From NCBI RefSeq assembly GCF_015291885.1, contig NZ_CP036186.1, positions 930,001 to 994,000 of the forward strand: a DNA stretch of 64,000 nucleotides, read 5' to 3'. The notes under the pieces were generated by a model. That model was not told the origin of the DNA. It saw nothing but the letters and a program-made list of their open reading frames with translations, and made no database searches. Below, in pieces: positions 17,161-26,060 of the stretch (the first letter of the stretch is position 1; every line of letters starts with the position of its first letter). This stretch comes from Stutzerimonas stutzeri (GTDB lineage: Bacteria > Pseudomonadota > Gammaproteobacteria > Pseudomonadales > Pseudomonadaceae). The translations under genes and the position numbers were made by a program.

Positions 17161-17856
17161 ATGCCTCCCATGCGCATGCTCGTCCTTGCTCTGCTCGCCA
17201 GCTTCGTTCCGCTCGTCCACGCCAGCAACGAGGCGATCGAGCGTTTCAACCATGTAATGGCCGACGACCAGCGTCGCGAGCAGGCGCTGCTGGCCGGCCA
17301 GGAGCGCGCGGTGTTCTGTTCCTACTGCCACGGCGAAACCGGCAACAGCAAGCGCAAGCACATTCCCAATCTTGCCGGGCAGAATCCGCGATACCTGTTC
17401 CACGCCTTCGAGAAGTTCGCCAGCGGCGAGCGCACCGACTTCGTCATGTCCAAGCTGGCGCAGAACCTCAGCATGGAGGAGCGGGTGGACATCGCCGTGT
17501 TCTTCAGTCAGCAGAAGGTCAATCCGCCTGAAGGCACGCCGGATGCAGGGCTGCGCAAGGCCGGTGAAAAGATTTTCCAGACTACCTGTACCGGTTGCCA
17601 CGGTGCCCATGCCGAAGGCATGGAAACCATGCCGCGCTTGGCTGGGCAGCCAGATGAATACATCCGCAAGGCGCTCACGCGCTTCCGTGAGAACGACCCT
17701 AGCCGTGCCGGTTCGGTGATGATCGGCGTGGCCAGCCACCTGTCAGCCGCAGATGTCGAGGCGCTGGCGGCCTATCTCTCGCAGTTGAAGCTGACGCCGG
17801 CCGAAGAGATGGCCAACATCAACCGTTTGCGCAAGACCACAGCCGCCGCTCAATAA
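17161..17856 (+). CDS. periplasmic dihaem cytochrome c (c4-like)
   Basis: A 231-residue electron carrier with a signal peptide (MRMLVLALLASFVPLVHA) and two class I cytochrome domains. Haem motifs are CSYCH near residue 60 and CTGCH near 148, each followed by a plausible Met ligand region (DFVMSKLAQNL; SVMIGVASHL). Cytochrome c4-type proteins pass electrons to terminal oxidases. The start could be either of two in-frame ATGs, nine bases apart. It overlaps the end of codA by seven bases in tail-to-tail orientation. No partner reductase or oxidase is adjacent. Confidence 0.85.
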   Translation: MPPMRMLVLALLASFVPLVHASNEAIERFNHVMADDQRREQALLAGQERAVFCSYCHGETGNSKRKHIPNLAGQNPRYLFHAFEKFASGERTDFVMSKLAQNLSMEERVDIAVFFSQQKVNPPEGTPDAGLRKAGEKIFQTTCTGCHGAHAEGMETMPRLAGQPDEYIRKALTRFRENDPSRAGSVMIGVASHLSAADVEALAAYLSQLKLTPAEEMANINRLRKTTAAAQ

Positions 17857-19085
17857 CGCTGGATATGCGCTGGCGTGCGGCGCATCAGCACCTCGCCGTT
17901 GCGCACCGAGAGCAGGGCATGGCCCTGGGTGCGCAGCATCTCGTAGTCGTCCGGCGCCGAAAGCACCAGCAGGTTGGCTGGACGCCCTACTTCAAGCCCG
18001 TAGCGCTCGCCCAGATTTAGCGTGCGCGCGCTATTGTCGGTGATCAGGTCCAGGCTGCGCTGCAGGTCCTCGTAGCCGAGCATGTGGCAGATGTGCAGCC
18101 CGGCTTCGAGGATGCGCAGGATGTTGCCGTTGCCCAGCGGGTACCAGGGGTCGACGATGGAATCCTGGCCGAAGCAGACGTTCATCCCGGCGCGGTCGAT
18201 CTCGGCCACGCGGGTCAGGCCGCGGCGCTTGGGGTAGGTGTCGAAGCGGCCCTGCAGGTGGATGCTCTCGGTCGGGCAGGAGACGAAGTTGATCTTCGAC
18301 AGCTTGAGCAGGCGGAACAGCTTGGAGCAGTAGGCGTTGTCGTAGGAGCCCATCGCCGTGGTGTGGCTGGCGGTGACGCGCTCGCCCATCTCGCGCACCC
18401 GCGCCTCTTCGGCGAGCACTTCGAGAAAGCGCGACTGCGGGTCGTCGGTTTCGTCGCAGTGCACGTCCACCAGACAGCCCGTGCGTTCGGCCAGGTCCAT
18501 GAGGAACTTGATCGAGCTGACGCCCTGGTCGCGGGTGTTCTCGAAGTGCGGAATGCCGCCGACCACATCGGCGCCCATGGCGATCGCCTCGGTCATCAGC
18601 TCGCGACCGCCCTTGAACGACTCGATGCCCTCCTGCGGGAAGGCGACGATCTGCAGGTCGATCAGGTGGCGGGTTTCCTCGCGCACCTCGATCATCGATT
18701 TCAGCGCCGACAGCGTCGGGTCGGTGACGTCGACGTGGGTGCGCACATGCTGGATGCCGTGGTCGACCAGCATGTCGATGGTTTTCTTCGCCCGCGCCTT
18801 GGTGTCTTCGTGGGTCACTAGCGCCTTGCGCTCGCCCCAGCGTTCGATGCCTTCGAACAGCGTGCCGCTCATGTTCCAGGCCGGCTGGCCAGCGGTAAGG
18901 GTGGCGTCCAGGTGGATGTGCGGTTCGATGAAGGGCGGCACCACCAGGTTGCTGGCGGCGTCGATATCGCCCTCGTTGGCTTCGGCCGGCGCCTGCTGCG
19001 CGCTGATGGCGGCGATGCGCGCGCCGTCCAGTTCGATGCGGTACAGGCCGCTGCGGCCGCGCAGGCGGGCGTTGAGGATGTTCAT
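17850..19085 (-). CDS. codA: cytosine deaminase
   Basis: A 411-residue amidohydrolase converting cytosine to uracil and ammonia in pyrimidine salvage. Metal ligands are visible in PPFIEPHIHLDAT and VDVHCDETDDPQSR, with catalytic-region SHTTAMGSYD and GQDSIVDPWYPLGNGN. Length and motifs match E. coli CodA. It follows codB with a 13-base gap, so the two form a codBA operon. The BMP importer operon about 6 kb to the left would serve the same general pool of nucleobases. Confidence 0.94.
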   Translation of the reverse strand: MNILNARLRGRSGLYRIELDGARIAAISAQQAPAEANEGDIDAASNLVVPPFIEPHIHLDATLTAGQPAWNMSGTLFEGIERWGERKALVTHEDTKARAKKTIDMLVDHGIQHVRTHVDVTDPTLSALKSMIEVREETRHLIDLQIVAFPQEGIESFKGGRELMTEAIAMGADVVGGIPHFENTRDQGVSSIKFLMDLAERTGCLVDVHCDETDDPQSRFLEVLAEEARVREMGERVTASHTTAMGSYDNAYCSKLFRLLKLSKINFVSCPTESIHLQGRFDTYPKRRGLTRVAEIDRAGMNVCFGQDSIVDPWYPLGNGNILRILEAGLHICHMLGYEDLQRSLDLITDNSARTLNLGERYGLEVGRPANLLVLSAPDDYEMLRTQGHALLSVRNGEVLMRRTPAHIQRY

Positions 19086-19098
19086 GGTGGCTCCTTGA

Positions 19099-20376
19099 TC
19101 AGCGGGCGTCAGTTTGCGTCAGCACCGTGCGCGACAGGGCCAGGCGCTGGCCCTCGTACAGCACAATATAGGCTGCGGCGGCCACCAGTATGCCGACGAT
19201 GGGCGCCACCCAGGGCGAGAAATAGGCGCAGGCGGCGCCCAGCACATAGGCCGCCAGGCCCAGGCTGTTGTATTTGGGAAGGCGCGCCTCGGCCAGTTTC
19301 GGGTACTGCCCGCGATGGCGGTAGAAGTAGTCGGCCATGATTATGCCGCCGATGGGCGGGATGATCGAGCCGAGCAGGATCAGGAAGGGGATCAGCAGTT
19401 CGTACATGCCGCCCAGCGCCAGCAGCGTGCCGACGAAGGCACCGCCGAGCGTCACCAGCCGGCGGCGTTCGGTGCGAAGCAGGTTGCAGCCGGCAGCGGC
19501 GAAGTTGTAGATGGTGTTGTCCTGGGTGGTCCAGAGGTTGAGGAAGAGCATCACCACCGCGGCCATCGACAGGCCCTGCAGCACCAGCACTTCGACGATA
19601 TCTGGCTGCTGGTAGACGATGGCCCCGTAGGCGCCGGCGACGATCATCAGGCCGTTGCCGATGAAGAAACCGATCAAACTGGCCCATACCGCGACCTTGC
19701 TGCTGCGGGCGAAGCGCGTCCAGTTGGTGGCCTGGGTCGCGCCGCTGACGAAGGTGCCGAAGATCAGGGTGATGGCCATGCCGAGGGTCAGGCTGTCGCC
19801 CGGCTGCACGGCGAGCAGCCCGTCCACTCCGCCAATGTCACGGGTTGCGGTCCACAGCGAGGCAATCAACAGGATCAGCATCGCCGGTACCGCGATGCGC
19901 GAGAGTAGGTCGAGGCCCTTGTAGCCGACGAAGGCGGTCAGGCAGAAGCCGAACCCAAACAGCAACATCAACGGCATCGTCCAGCTTTCTGGCAACTCCA
20001 GCAGGCGCACCAGAACAATGGCGATGGTCGCCGTGCCCCAGGCATACCAGCCGATCTGGGTGAAGCCGAGCAGGAAGTCGGACAGCCGGCTGCCGACTTC
20101 GCCGAAGCAGAAGCGCCCCATCAGCACCGAGTTCAGTCCGCTGCGGCAGGCGATCAGCCCGAGCGCGGCGGCATAGGCGCCGAGCAGCAGATTGCCGATC
20201 ACCGCGGCCCAGAGCATGGTCTTGAAATCGAAGGCCAGGCCGATCTTGCCGCCGGCGAACATGGTGGCGGTGAAGAAGGTGAAGCCGAACAGCAGGATGG
20301 AGGTGGACCACAGCCCTTTGCGCGCGCCGGCGGGCACTTCGCTCAGGGGGTAGTCGGTATCGACGGGCTGTTTCAT
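19099..20376 (-). CDS. codB: cytosine permease
   Basis: A 425-residue inner-membrane transporter of the NCS1 family with about twelve hydrophobic segments. Family features include DYPLSEVPAGARKGLWSTSILLFGFTFF at the N-terminus, MFAGGKIGLAFDF and the YKGLDLLSRIAVPAM region. It takes up cytosine with a cation and precedes codA in the operon. I started it at the ATG at 20376, which has GGAGCAACC just upstream; the frame remains open to 20490 but that extension shows no family similarity. Confidence 0.93.
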   Translation of the reverse strand: MKQPVDTDYPLSEVPAGARKGLWSTSILLFGFTFFTATMFAGGKIGLAFDFKTMLWAAVIGNLLLGAYAAALGLIACRSGLNSVLMGRFCFGEVGSRLSDFLLGFTQIGWYAWGTATIAIVLVRLLELPESWTMPLMLLFGFGFCLTAFVGYKGLDLLSRIAVPAMLILLIASLWTATRDIGGVDGLLAVQPGDSLTLGMAITLIFGTFVSGATQATNWTRFARSSKVAVWASLIGFFIGNGLMIVAGAYGAIVYQQPDIVEVLVLQGLSMAAVVMLFLNLWTTQDNTIYNFAAAGCNLLRTERRRLVTLGGAFVGTLLALGGMYELLIPFLILLGSIIPPIGGIIMADYFYRHRGQYPKLAEARLPKYNSLGLAAYVLGAACAYFSPWVAPIVGILVAAAAYIVLYEGQRLALSRTVLTQTDAR

Positions 20377-20667
20377 GGTGGTTGCTCCGCAAGCGCCGGT
20401 TGAATGCGCTGGGAGTGCAGATGCCATGCCATAGCTGACCGATCGGCCAAGCGGGGCTGTCGCGTCGGATGACGGCGGCGAATGTCTCATCGCGGTGCAG
20501 CGGCCTGTCGCCTCGCACCGCCATGGCGCCTCGCGCGAAGTTCCTCCACGCGGCGCGACATTTTCTCTATCGCGCTGTTCGGCTTATTCAATTGGGGCAT
20601 CTTCGGTCCCCCTCTTAGGCTTTCCGACGCGCCATAAGCGCATCAGAAAATCGAAGAGGAATCACCC

Positions 20668-22206
20668 ATGTCCCGTATGACCTTTGGCTCCACGCCAGCG
20701 CGCCTTGCGCTGGGCGTCCTTTCCGCGAGCCTCCTTGCGTTGCCTGCCCACGCTGCCCCGCTGACCCGCGACAATGGCGCGCCGGTCGGCAACAACCAGA
20801 ATTCCCAGACCGCCGGACCCAACGGCCCGACCCTGCTGCAGGACGTGCAGCTGCTGCAGAAGCTGCAGCGTTTCGGTCGCGAGCGCGTCCCCGAGCGCGT
20901 CGTGCATGCCCGTGGTACCGGTGCCCATGGCGAGTTCACCGCCACTGAAGACATCTCCGACCTGACCCTGGCCAAGGTCTTCGAGAAGGGCAGCACCACG
21001 CCGGTGTTCGTGCGCTTCTCCACCGTGGTGCACGGTCTGCACTCGCCGGAAACTCTGCGCGACCCGCGCGGCTTCGCCACCAAGTTCTACACCGCCGATG
21101 GCAACTGGGACCTGGTCGGCAACAACTTCCCGACCTTCTTCATCCGCGACGCGGTCAAGTTCCCGGACATGGTCCACTCCTTCAAGCCGGACCCGCGCAC
21201 CAACCTGGATGACGACAGCCGCCGCTTCGACTTCCTCTCGCACCACCCGGAAGCCACCCGCACCCTGACCCTGCTGTACTCCAACCAGGGCACTCCGGCC
21301 AGCTACCGGATGATGGATGGCAACGGCGTGCACGCCTACAAGTTCGTCAACGAGCAGGGTGAAACCCACTATGTGAAGTTCCGCTGGAAGAGCCTGCAGG
21401 GCCTGAAGAACCTCGACCCGAAAGAGAACGAGGCGATGCAGGGCAAGGACTACAGCCACCTGTCCCGTGACCTGATCACCGCCATCGACAACGGCGACTA
21501 TCCCAAGTGGGACCTGATGATCCAGGTGCTCAAGCCGGAGGACTTGGCCAGGTTCGACTTCGATCCGCTGGACGCCACCAAGATCTGGCCTGACGTGCCC
21601 GAGCGCAAGATCGGCCAGATGGTGCTGAACAAGAATCCGGACAACATCTTCCAGGAAACCGAGCAGGTCGCCATGGCGCCGGCCAACCTGGTGCCGGGCA
21701 TCGAGCCGTCCGAGGACCGCCTGCTGCAGGGCCGTCTGTTCTCCTACGCCGATACCCAGATGTACCGCGTCGGTGCCAACGGCATGAGCCTGCCGATCAA
21801 CCGCCCGAAGGTGCCGGTCAACAACGGTAACCAGGACGGCCAGCTGAACGCCGGCCACACCACCAGCAGCGTCAACTACCAGCCGAGCCGCCGCGAGAAC
21901 CGTGAGGAAACGCCACGCGCCGTGCTCAGCAAACTGGAGCTGAGCGGCACCACCCAGCAGGCACCGATCCAGCGTCAGCAGAACTTCAAGCAGGCCGGCG
22001 ATCTGTATCGCTCGTTCAGCAAGAAGGAGCAGACCGACCTGATCAACACCCTGGGCGGCGAGCTGGCCAAGGCGGACGACGAGGCCAGGCACATCCTGCT
22101 GTCGTTCTTCTACAAGGCCGACGCCAACTACGGCGAGGGCCTGACCAAGGTCGCCAAGGCCGACCTCAAGCGGGTCAAGGCGCTGGCCGCCGAGCTCAAG
22201 GACTAA
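20668..22206 (+). CDS. katB: secreted catalase KatB
   Basis: A 512-residue haem catalase with an N-terminal signal peptide (LGVLSASLLALPAHAA), as in P. aeruginosa KatB. Catalytic His is in RVVHARGTGAHGEF, Asn in VGNNFPTFFIRDA, and the proximal haem ligand Tyr is in GRLFSYADTQMYR. It removes hydrogen peroxide, probably in the periplasm. RBS AGAGGA is ten bases upstream. The ankB gene follows, a pairing known from P. aeruginosa, where AnkB supports KatB activity. OxyR control is likely by analogy, but I could not pick out a clear site. Confidence 0.93.
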   Translation: MSRMTFGSTPARLALGVLSASLLALPAHAAPLTRDNGAPVGNNQNSQTAGPNGPTLLQDVQLLQKLQRFGRERVPERVVHARGTGAHGEFTATEDISDLTLAKVFEKGSTTPVFVRFSTVVHGLHSPETLRDPRGFATKFYTADGNWDLVGNNFPTFFIRDAVKFPDMVHSFKPDPRTNLDDDSRRFDFLSHHPEATRTLTLLYSNQGTPASYRMMDGNGVHAYKFVNEQGETHYVKFRWKSLQGLKNLDPKENEAMQGKDYSHLSRDLITAIDNGDYPKWDLMIQVLKPEDLARFDFDPLDATKIWPDVPERKIGQMVLNKNPDNIFQETEQVAMAPANLVPGIEPSEDRLLQGRLFSYADTQMYRVGANGMSLPINRPKVPVNNGNQDGQLNAGHTTSSVNYQPSRRENREETPRAVLSKLELSGTTQQAPIQRQQNFKQAGDLYRSFSKKEQTDLINTLGGELAKADDEARHILLSFFYKADANYGEGLTKVAKADLKRVKALAAELKD

Positions 22207-22271
22207 GGTCCCCGGACCGGCGCCGGCATGCAGTGGAGGCTCCTTTGCGCTGCATGGGTGCCGGTTGTTTC

Positions 22272-22305
22272 GACCCGGGTCGGGCGATGGCCCGGGTCTT
22301 TTTTT
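22272..22305 (+). terminator. rho-independent terminator after katB
   Basis: GACCCGGG (22272-22279) pairs with CCCGGGTC (22291-22298) around an 11-base loop and is followed by a run of seven T residues. It lies between katB and ankB, so much of the katB transcription should stop before ankB. Confidence 0.85.
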
Positions 22306-22316
22306 GTGGAGGCTAT

Positions 22317-22871
22317 ATGCAAGGTCTTTTGCTGATGGCAGCGCTGCTGTTGGGCAGCGGGGCCGCCCTGGCCGATGATGGGCCACTGGCGAACGCGGCT
22401 GACACGCCCGAGGCTGTGCAGACGCAGTTGCGCGACTACTTCCTCAACGCCGGGCGTTTCGGTGATAACGAAATCCTCGACGAATTCATCCAGGCCGGCT
22501 ACGACCTGAACAGCGCCGATGACAAGGGCTATACCGCCCTGATACTGGCGGCCTACAACGGCCATGGCGAAACGGTAGAGCGCCTGCTCGCTGCCGGGGC
22601 CGATGCCTGCGCCAAGGACGAGCGCGGTAACACGGCACTGCTTGGCGCCATCTTCAAAGGTGAGCTGCGTATCGCCAAGCGACTGCTGGCCACCGAGTGC
22701 GATCCCAATCAGCGCAATGCCGCCGGTCAGACTGCGGCCATGTACGCAGCGCTGTTCCAGCGTGAGGCGTTGCTCGAAGCGCTGCGCGAACGTGGTGCGG
22801 ACCTGAGCGCCACCGACCCGCTGGGCAATAACGTGGAAAGCCTGGCGCGCGGGGAGATCCGCACCCGCTGA
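22317..22871 (+). CDS. ankB: periplasmic ankyrin-repeat protein AnkB
   Basis: A 184-residue protein with a signal peptide (MQGLLLMAALLLGSGAALA) followed by about four ankyrin repeats (DKGYTALILAAYNGHGETVERLLAAGAD is the clearest; then DERGNTALLGAIFKG and AAGQTAAMYAALFQR). AnkB proteins of pseudomonads are needed for full periplasmic catalase activity. The ATG is preceded by GGAGG and sits 12 bases past the katB terminator, so expression depends on read-through or an internal promoter. Confidence 0.9.
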   Translation: MQGLLLMAALLLGSGAALADDGPLANAADTPEAVQTQLRDYFLNAGRFGDNEILDEFIQAGYDLNSADDKGYTALILAAYNGHGETVERLLAAGADACAKDERGNTALLGAIFKGELRIAKRLLATECDPNQRNAAGQTAAMYAALFQREALLEALRERGADLSATDPLGNNVESLARGEIRTR

Positions 22872-22875
22872 TTCC

Positions 22876-23325
22876 TCAGTAGCTCTTGTAGGGCAGGAAC
22901 TTGCCGGACAGCACCACGTTGACGCGATCGCCCTTGGGGTCGCTCTGGCGCTGGATATCCATGGAGAAGTCGATGGCACTCATGATGCCGTCACCGAATT
23001 CCTCGTGGATCAGCTCCTTGATGGTGGTGCCGTAGACGTTGACCAGCTCGTACCAGCGGTAGATCAGCGGATCGGTCGGCACCGCGGTGGGCAGGGAGCC
23101 CTTGTAGGGGGCGATCTGCAGCCAGGCGACGGCCTCGTCGGAGAGCTCGAAGAGCTGCCCCAGGGTCTCGGCCTGGGCCTTGTCGAAGGCCATCTGGCCG
23201 AGGCAACCGGCGGTGGTCCATTCCTTGGACATGCCGATGCTTTCGGCGACATGTGCCCACTTCAGGCCCTTGCGCACCTTGGCGGCGACGATCATCTGGG
23301 TGACCTGTTCACGACTGCTGATCAT
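22876..23325 (-). CDS. cynS: cyanate hydratase (cyanase)
   Basis: A 149-residue enzyme that converts cyanate and bicarbonate to ammonia and carbon dioxide. The N-terminal helical domain (QMIVAAKVRKGLKWAHVAESIGMSKEW in positions 10-36) is followed by the catalytic domain. The family active-site Arg and Glu are seen in IYRWYELVNVYG, and Ser in GIMSAIDFSM. It converges on ankB with a four-base gap and is not accompanied by cynT or cynX, so it may be a stand-alone detoxification gene. Confidence 0.95.
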   Translation of the reverse strand: MISSREQVTQMIVAAKVRKGLKWAHVAESIGMSKEWTTAGCLGQMAFDKAQAETLGQLFELSDEAVAWLQIAPYKGSLPTAVPTDPLIYRWYELVNVYGTTIKELIHEEFGDGIMSAIDFSMDIQRQSDPKGDRVNVVLSGKFLPYKSY

Positions 23326-23409
23326 GGCGAATCCTCATCTGGCGAATGCGAGTCAATGGCCGCGCGGGCGCGGCGGGCTTCGGTCGATGCAGGTTCGGTG
23401 CCAGGGGAT

Positions 23410-24171
23410 TCAGTCGTATTCGGCTGCTTCGTGCTGGCCGAGCAGGCGGCGCTGGCGCGGCGTGGCGGCAGCCAGCACCTCGGGATTGAAACGGAAGTGC
23501 AGGTAGGGCGAGAACTTCTGCGCCACCATGCGTCGGCCGTAGTGGATCTGCAGCAGGTAGCGGCTGCGCTCGGCGCTGCGGTTGCGGCTGCCCGCGTGCC
23601 AGAGGTCGCTGCGAAACAGCAGCACGTCGCCGGCCTCGCACATCACCGGCACGGCCGCGCGGCCGTGCCACTGGGTTTCGCCCGGCTGCGGTTTGCGCCC
23701 GGCGCGGTGGCTGCCGGGAATCACTAGCGTCGGGCAGAGGTCGGCGTCGATGTCATCCAGATACAGGTGCGCGGTGCAGATCTGCATTGGCAGTTCGAAG
23801 GCGGGATCGGCCAGCAGGCTTTCCGGCAGCTCCATGGCCAGGTAGTCGGCATGCAGCTCGCCGCCGATAAAGCCCGGGCGGCTGCGCCAGGAGGTCTGGC
23901 CGATGATATGGCAGTCCGTCCCGAGTGCCGCCTCGGCCAGTTCGATCACCCCGGGCAGATCGAGAAAACGCAGCCAGAACGGCGAGCGATTGAACACGCA
24001 CTTGTAGTGGTCGTCGACCAGGCCCTGGTAGTCCCAGTGGATGGGTTCGAGCCGGTCGATGGCTTCGCGCAGTTCCGTGATCGTTGGCGGATCGATCACC
24101 GCGGGCAGCAGCACGAAGCCATGTTGGTGCATGGCGGCGAGCTGTTGCTGGAGGTCGCTGGATTCAGGCAT
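23410..24171 (-). CDS. phytanoyl-CoA dioxygenase (PhyH) family oxygenase
   Basis: A 253-residue Fe(II)/2-oxoglutarate enzyme. Iron ligands are visible as His-x-Asp in GELHADYLAME and His in LWHAGSRNRS. The N-terminal HGFVLLPAVIDPPTITELREAIDRL matches the family opening. I started it at the ATG at 24171 (MPESSDLQQQL); an in-frame extension upstream looks non-coding. PhyH enzymes act on varied small molecules such as ectoine or acyl chains. The neighbours (cynS, phh genes) do not indicate the substrate. Confidence 0.82.
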   Translation of the reverse strand: MPESSDLQQQLAAMHQHGFVLLPAVIDPPTITELREAIDRLEPIHWDYQGLVDDHYKCVFNRSPFWLRFLDLPGVIELAEAALGTDCHIIGQTSWRSRPGFIGGELHADYLAMELPESLLADPAFELPMQICTAHLYLDDIDADLCPTLVIPGSHRAGRKPQPGETQWHGRAAVPVMCEAGDVLLFRSDLWHAGSRNRSAERSRYLLQIHYGRRMVAQKFSPYLHFRFNPEVLAAATPRQRRLLGQHEAAEYD

Positions 24172-24366
24172 GGCGGCGCTGGCGGATGACTTTCGCTCAG
24201 CATAGGCAGCGTGGGCACGCGTTGAAAGCCGGCTGAAAGCTTGCCGCGCTACTGTGCCGGCGCTGCTTCGGCAGCCAGCTGCGTGGTCACGAGCCGCGCG
24301 ACTGTCTCCTCGCTCCGGCGTACCCGGCGGCGTCGCCAGAAGCGGCGTCACCGGCGCGCACCTCGC

Positions 24367-25563
24367 TTAGTTCGAAACCACCCGTGCGATGGCCTTGGCC
24401 AGCGCATCCAGGCGCTCGGCATCCAGTCCGGCGACGTTGGCCCGACCGCTTTCCACCAGATACACCGAATCCTCGGCACGCAGCCGGCGTACCTGCTCGG
24501 CGGTCAGGCCGGTGTAGGAGAACATCCCACGCTGCTGGGCGATATGCGCAAAGCGCTCGGCCAAGCCGTAGGGCATCAGCGCCTCGACCAGCCCCTGACG
24601 CAGGCTGGCGATGCGCCGGCGCATGCGTTCCACCTCGTCCTGCCAGATCTGCCGCAGGGGCTCATCGGCCAGGATCGTCGCCACCACCGCAGCGCCGTGG
24701 GCCGGTGGCGTCGACCAGAGGTTGCGGGCCAGCGACGCGAGCTGGCTGCGCACGTCGAGCAGGCGCTCGGCATCGCTGGTGACGGCGATCAGCGCGCCGG
24801 TACGTTCGCGATAAAGGCCGAAGTTCTTCGAGCAGGAGCTGGTGATGAGCATTTCCGGCAGCGTTTCGGCGAACAGTCGAACTGCCCAGGCGTCCTCTTC
24901 GAGTCCGTCGCCGAAGCCCTGGTAGGCGAAGTCGAACAGTGGCAGCAGCTCGCGCGCACGCACCACCTCCAGCACCCGCAGCCAGTCGTCGTGATTCAGG
25001 TCGAAGCCGGTGGGGTTGTGGCAGCAGGCGTGCAGCAGCACCACGTCGCCGGTCGGCACCTGCTGCAGTGCGGCGAGCATGCCGTCGACATCGAGGCGGT
25101 TGTCGGCACCGACGTAGGGATAGTGCTGCACGCGCAGGCCGGCGGCGGCGAACAGGGTTTCGTGGATCGGCCAGGTGGGATCGCTCAGCCAGATGCTGCG
25201 CCCGGGCAGGCACTTGGCGATGAACTCGCCGGCCAGACGCAGTGCACCGGTGCCGCCCGGCGCCTGGGTGCAGCCGGCGCGCTGCTCGCCAAGGGCAATG
25301 GCGCGGCTGCCGAGCACCTGACGCAGCAAGAGGGCGCCGAACTGGGCGTCGCCGTGGCCGCCGATGTAGCTCTTGGTCTGCTCACTGTCCACCAGGCGCT
25401 GCTCGGCCAGCTTCACCGCGCGCGGGATCGGCGTCAGGCCCTGGGCGTCCTTGTAGACGCCGACGCCCAGGTCGAGCTTGGCCGGGTTGGTGTCGGCGCG
25501 ATACAGGTCCATCAGGCCGAGGATCGGGTCGCCGGGCACGCGGGGAATCTGGCCGAAATGCAT
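24367..25563 (-). CDS. phhC: aromatic-amino-acid aminotransferase
   Basis: A 398-residue PLP enzyme of the aspartate/aromatic aminotransferase class I family, about the usual 397-400 residues. The PLP lysine is in SSCSKNFGLYRERTGAL, with HACCHNPTGFDL and FDFAYQGFGDG upstream. It transaminates tyrosine and phenylalanine, the step after PhhA. Its ATG overlaps the phhB stop (TAATG), so it is translationally coupled as the third gene of phhABC. Confidence 0.93.
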   Translation of the reverse strand: MHFGQIPRVPGDPILGLMDLYRADTNPAKLDLGVGVYKDAQGLTPIPRAVKLAEQRLVDSEQTKSYIGGHGDAQFGALLLRQVLGSRAIALGEQRAGCTQAPGGTGALRLAGEFIAKCLPGRSIWLSDPTWPIHETLFAAAGLRVQHYPYVGADNRLDVDGMLAALQQVPTGDVVLLHACCHNPTGFDLNHDDWLRVLEVVRARELLPLFDFAYQGFGDGLEEDAWAVRLFAETLPEMLITSSCSKNFGLYRERTGALIAVTSDAERLLDVRSQLASLARNLWSTPPAHGAAVVATILADEPLRQIWQDEVERMRRRIASLRQGLVEALMPYGLAERFAHIAQQRGMFSYTGLTAEQVRRLRAEDSVYLVESGRANVAGLDAERLDALAKAIARVVSN

Positions 25564-25919
25564 TACTTGCGGCCCTCCGCGCTGGCGGCGAGCTGGTCGG
25601 TGCGGGCGGCCATGATGAAGTCGTTGCGGTGCAGGCCGCGCATCTCGTGGCTCCACCAGGTGACGGTGACCTTGCCCCACTCGGTGAGCAGGGCGGGATG
25701 GTGGCCGACCTCCTCGGCGATGGCGCCGACTGCGTTGGTAAAGGCCAGGGCGTGGCGGAAGTTGCGGAACAGGAAGACACGCTCCAGCTCCATGTGGTCG
25801 CCGCGCGTCTCGATGTTCCAGTCGGGGATTTCGCGGATCAGCTCGGCCAGTTCTTCATCGGACACTTTGGGTGCATCGGCGCGGCAGGCTTCGCACTGGG
25901 CTTGGGCGAGGGCGGTCAT
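25563..25919 (-). CDS. phhB: pterin-4a-carbinolamine dehydratase
   Basis: A 118-residue enzyme that regenerates the tetrahydropterin cofactor of phenylalanine hydroxylase. Motifs are [27 protein letters not shown] and [27 protein letters not shown], the latter holding the paired His of the active site. Length is normal. It lies between phhA and phhC on the same strand, separated from phhA by a 140-base gap that contains a large inverted repeat. Confidence 0.95.
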   Translation of the reverse strand: MTALAQAQCEACRADAPKVSDEELAELIREIPDWNIETRGDHMELERVFLFRNFRHALAFTNAVGAIAEEVGHHPALLTEWGKVTVTWWSHEMRGLHRNDFIMAARTDQLAASAEGRK

Positions 25920-25975
25920 GGTGTAGGTCCCTTTTTTGATGATTGAAGTCGTTTGAAGGTTGAAGCTTAGGCAAG

Positions 25976-26037
25976 TGGTGGGCTGAAGCCCACCCTACAG
26001 AACAGATGGCGCCCGTAGGGTGGGCTTTAGCCCACCA
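25976..26037. repeat. 23-bp inverted repeat between phhA and phhB
   Basis: The arms at 25976-25998 and 26015-26037 are reverse complements with one mismatch, around a 16-base loop. Each arm is itself nearly palindromic (GTGGGCTGAAGCCCAC and GTGGGCTTTAGCCCAC). This is the look of a mobile interspersed palindrome. The transcript would fold into a very stable hairpin within the phhABC message and could lower expression of phhB and phhC or protect the upstream mRNA. Confidence 0.85.
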
Positions 26038-26060
26038 CGAGAATCACTCAGGACGCCGAA

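Noticed and set aside
20662..22386. 574-codon open frame antisense to katB
   Set aside because: Mirror of a strongly biased GC-rich gene; no signal, motif or RBS, while katB on the other strand is unambiguous.
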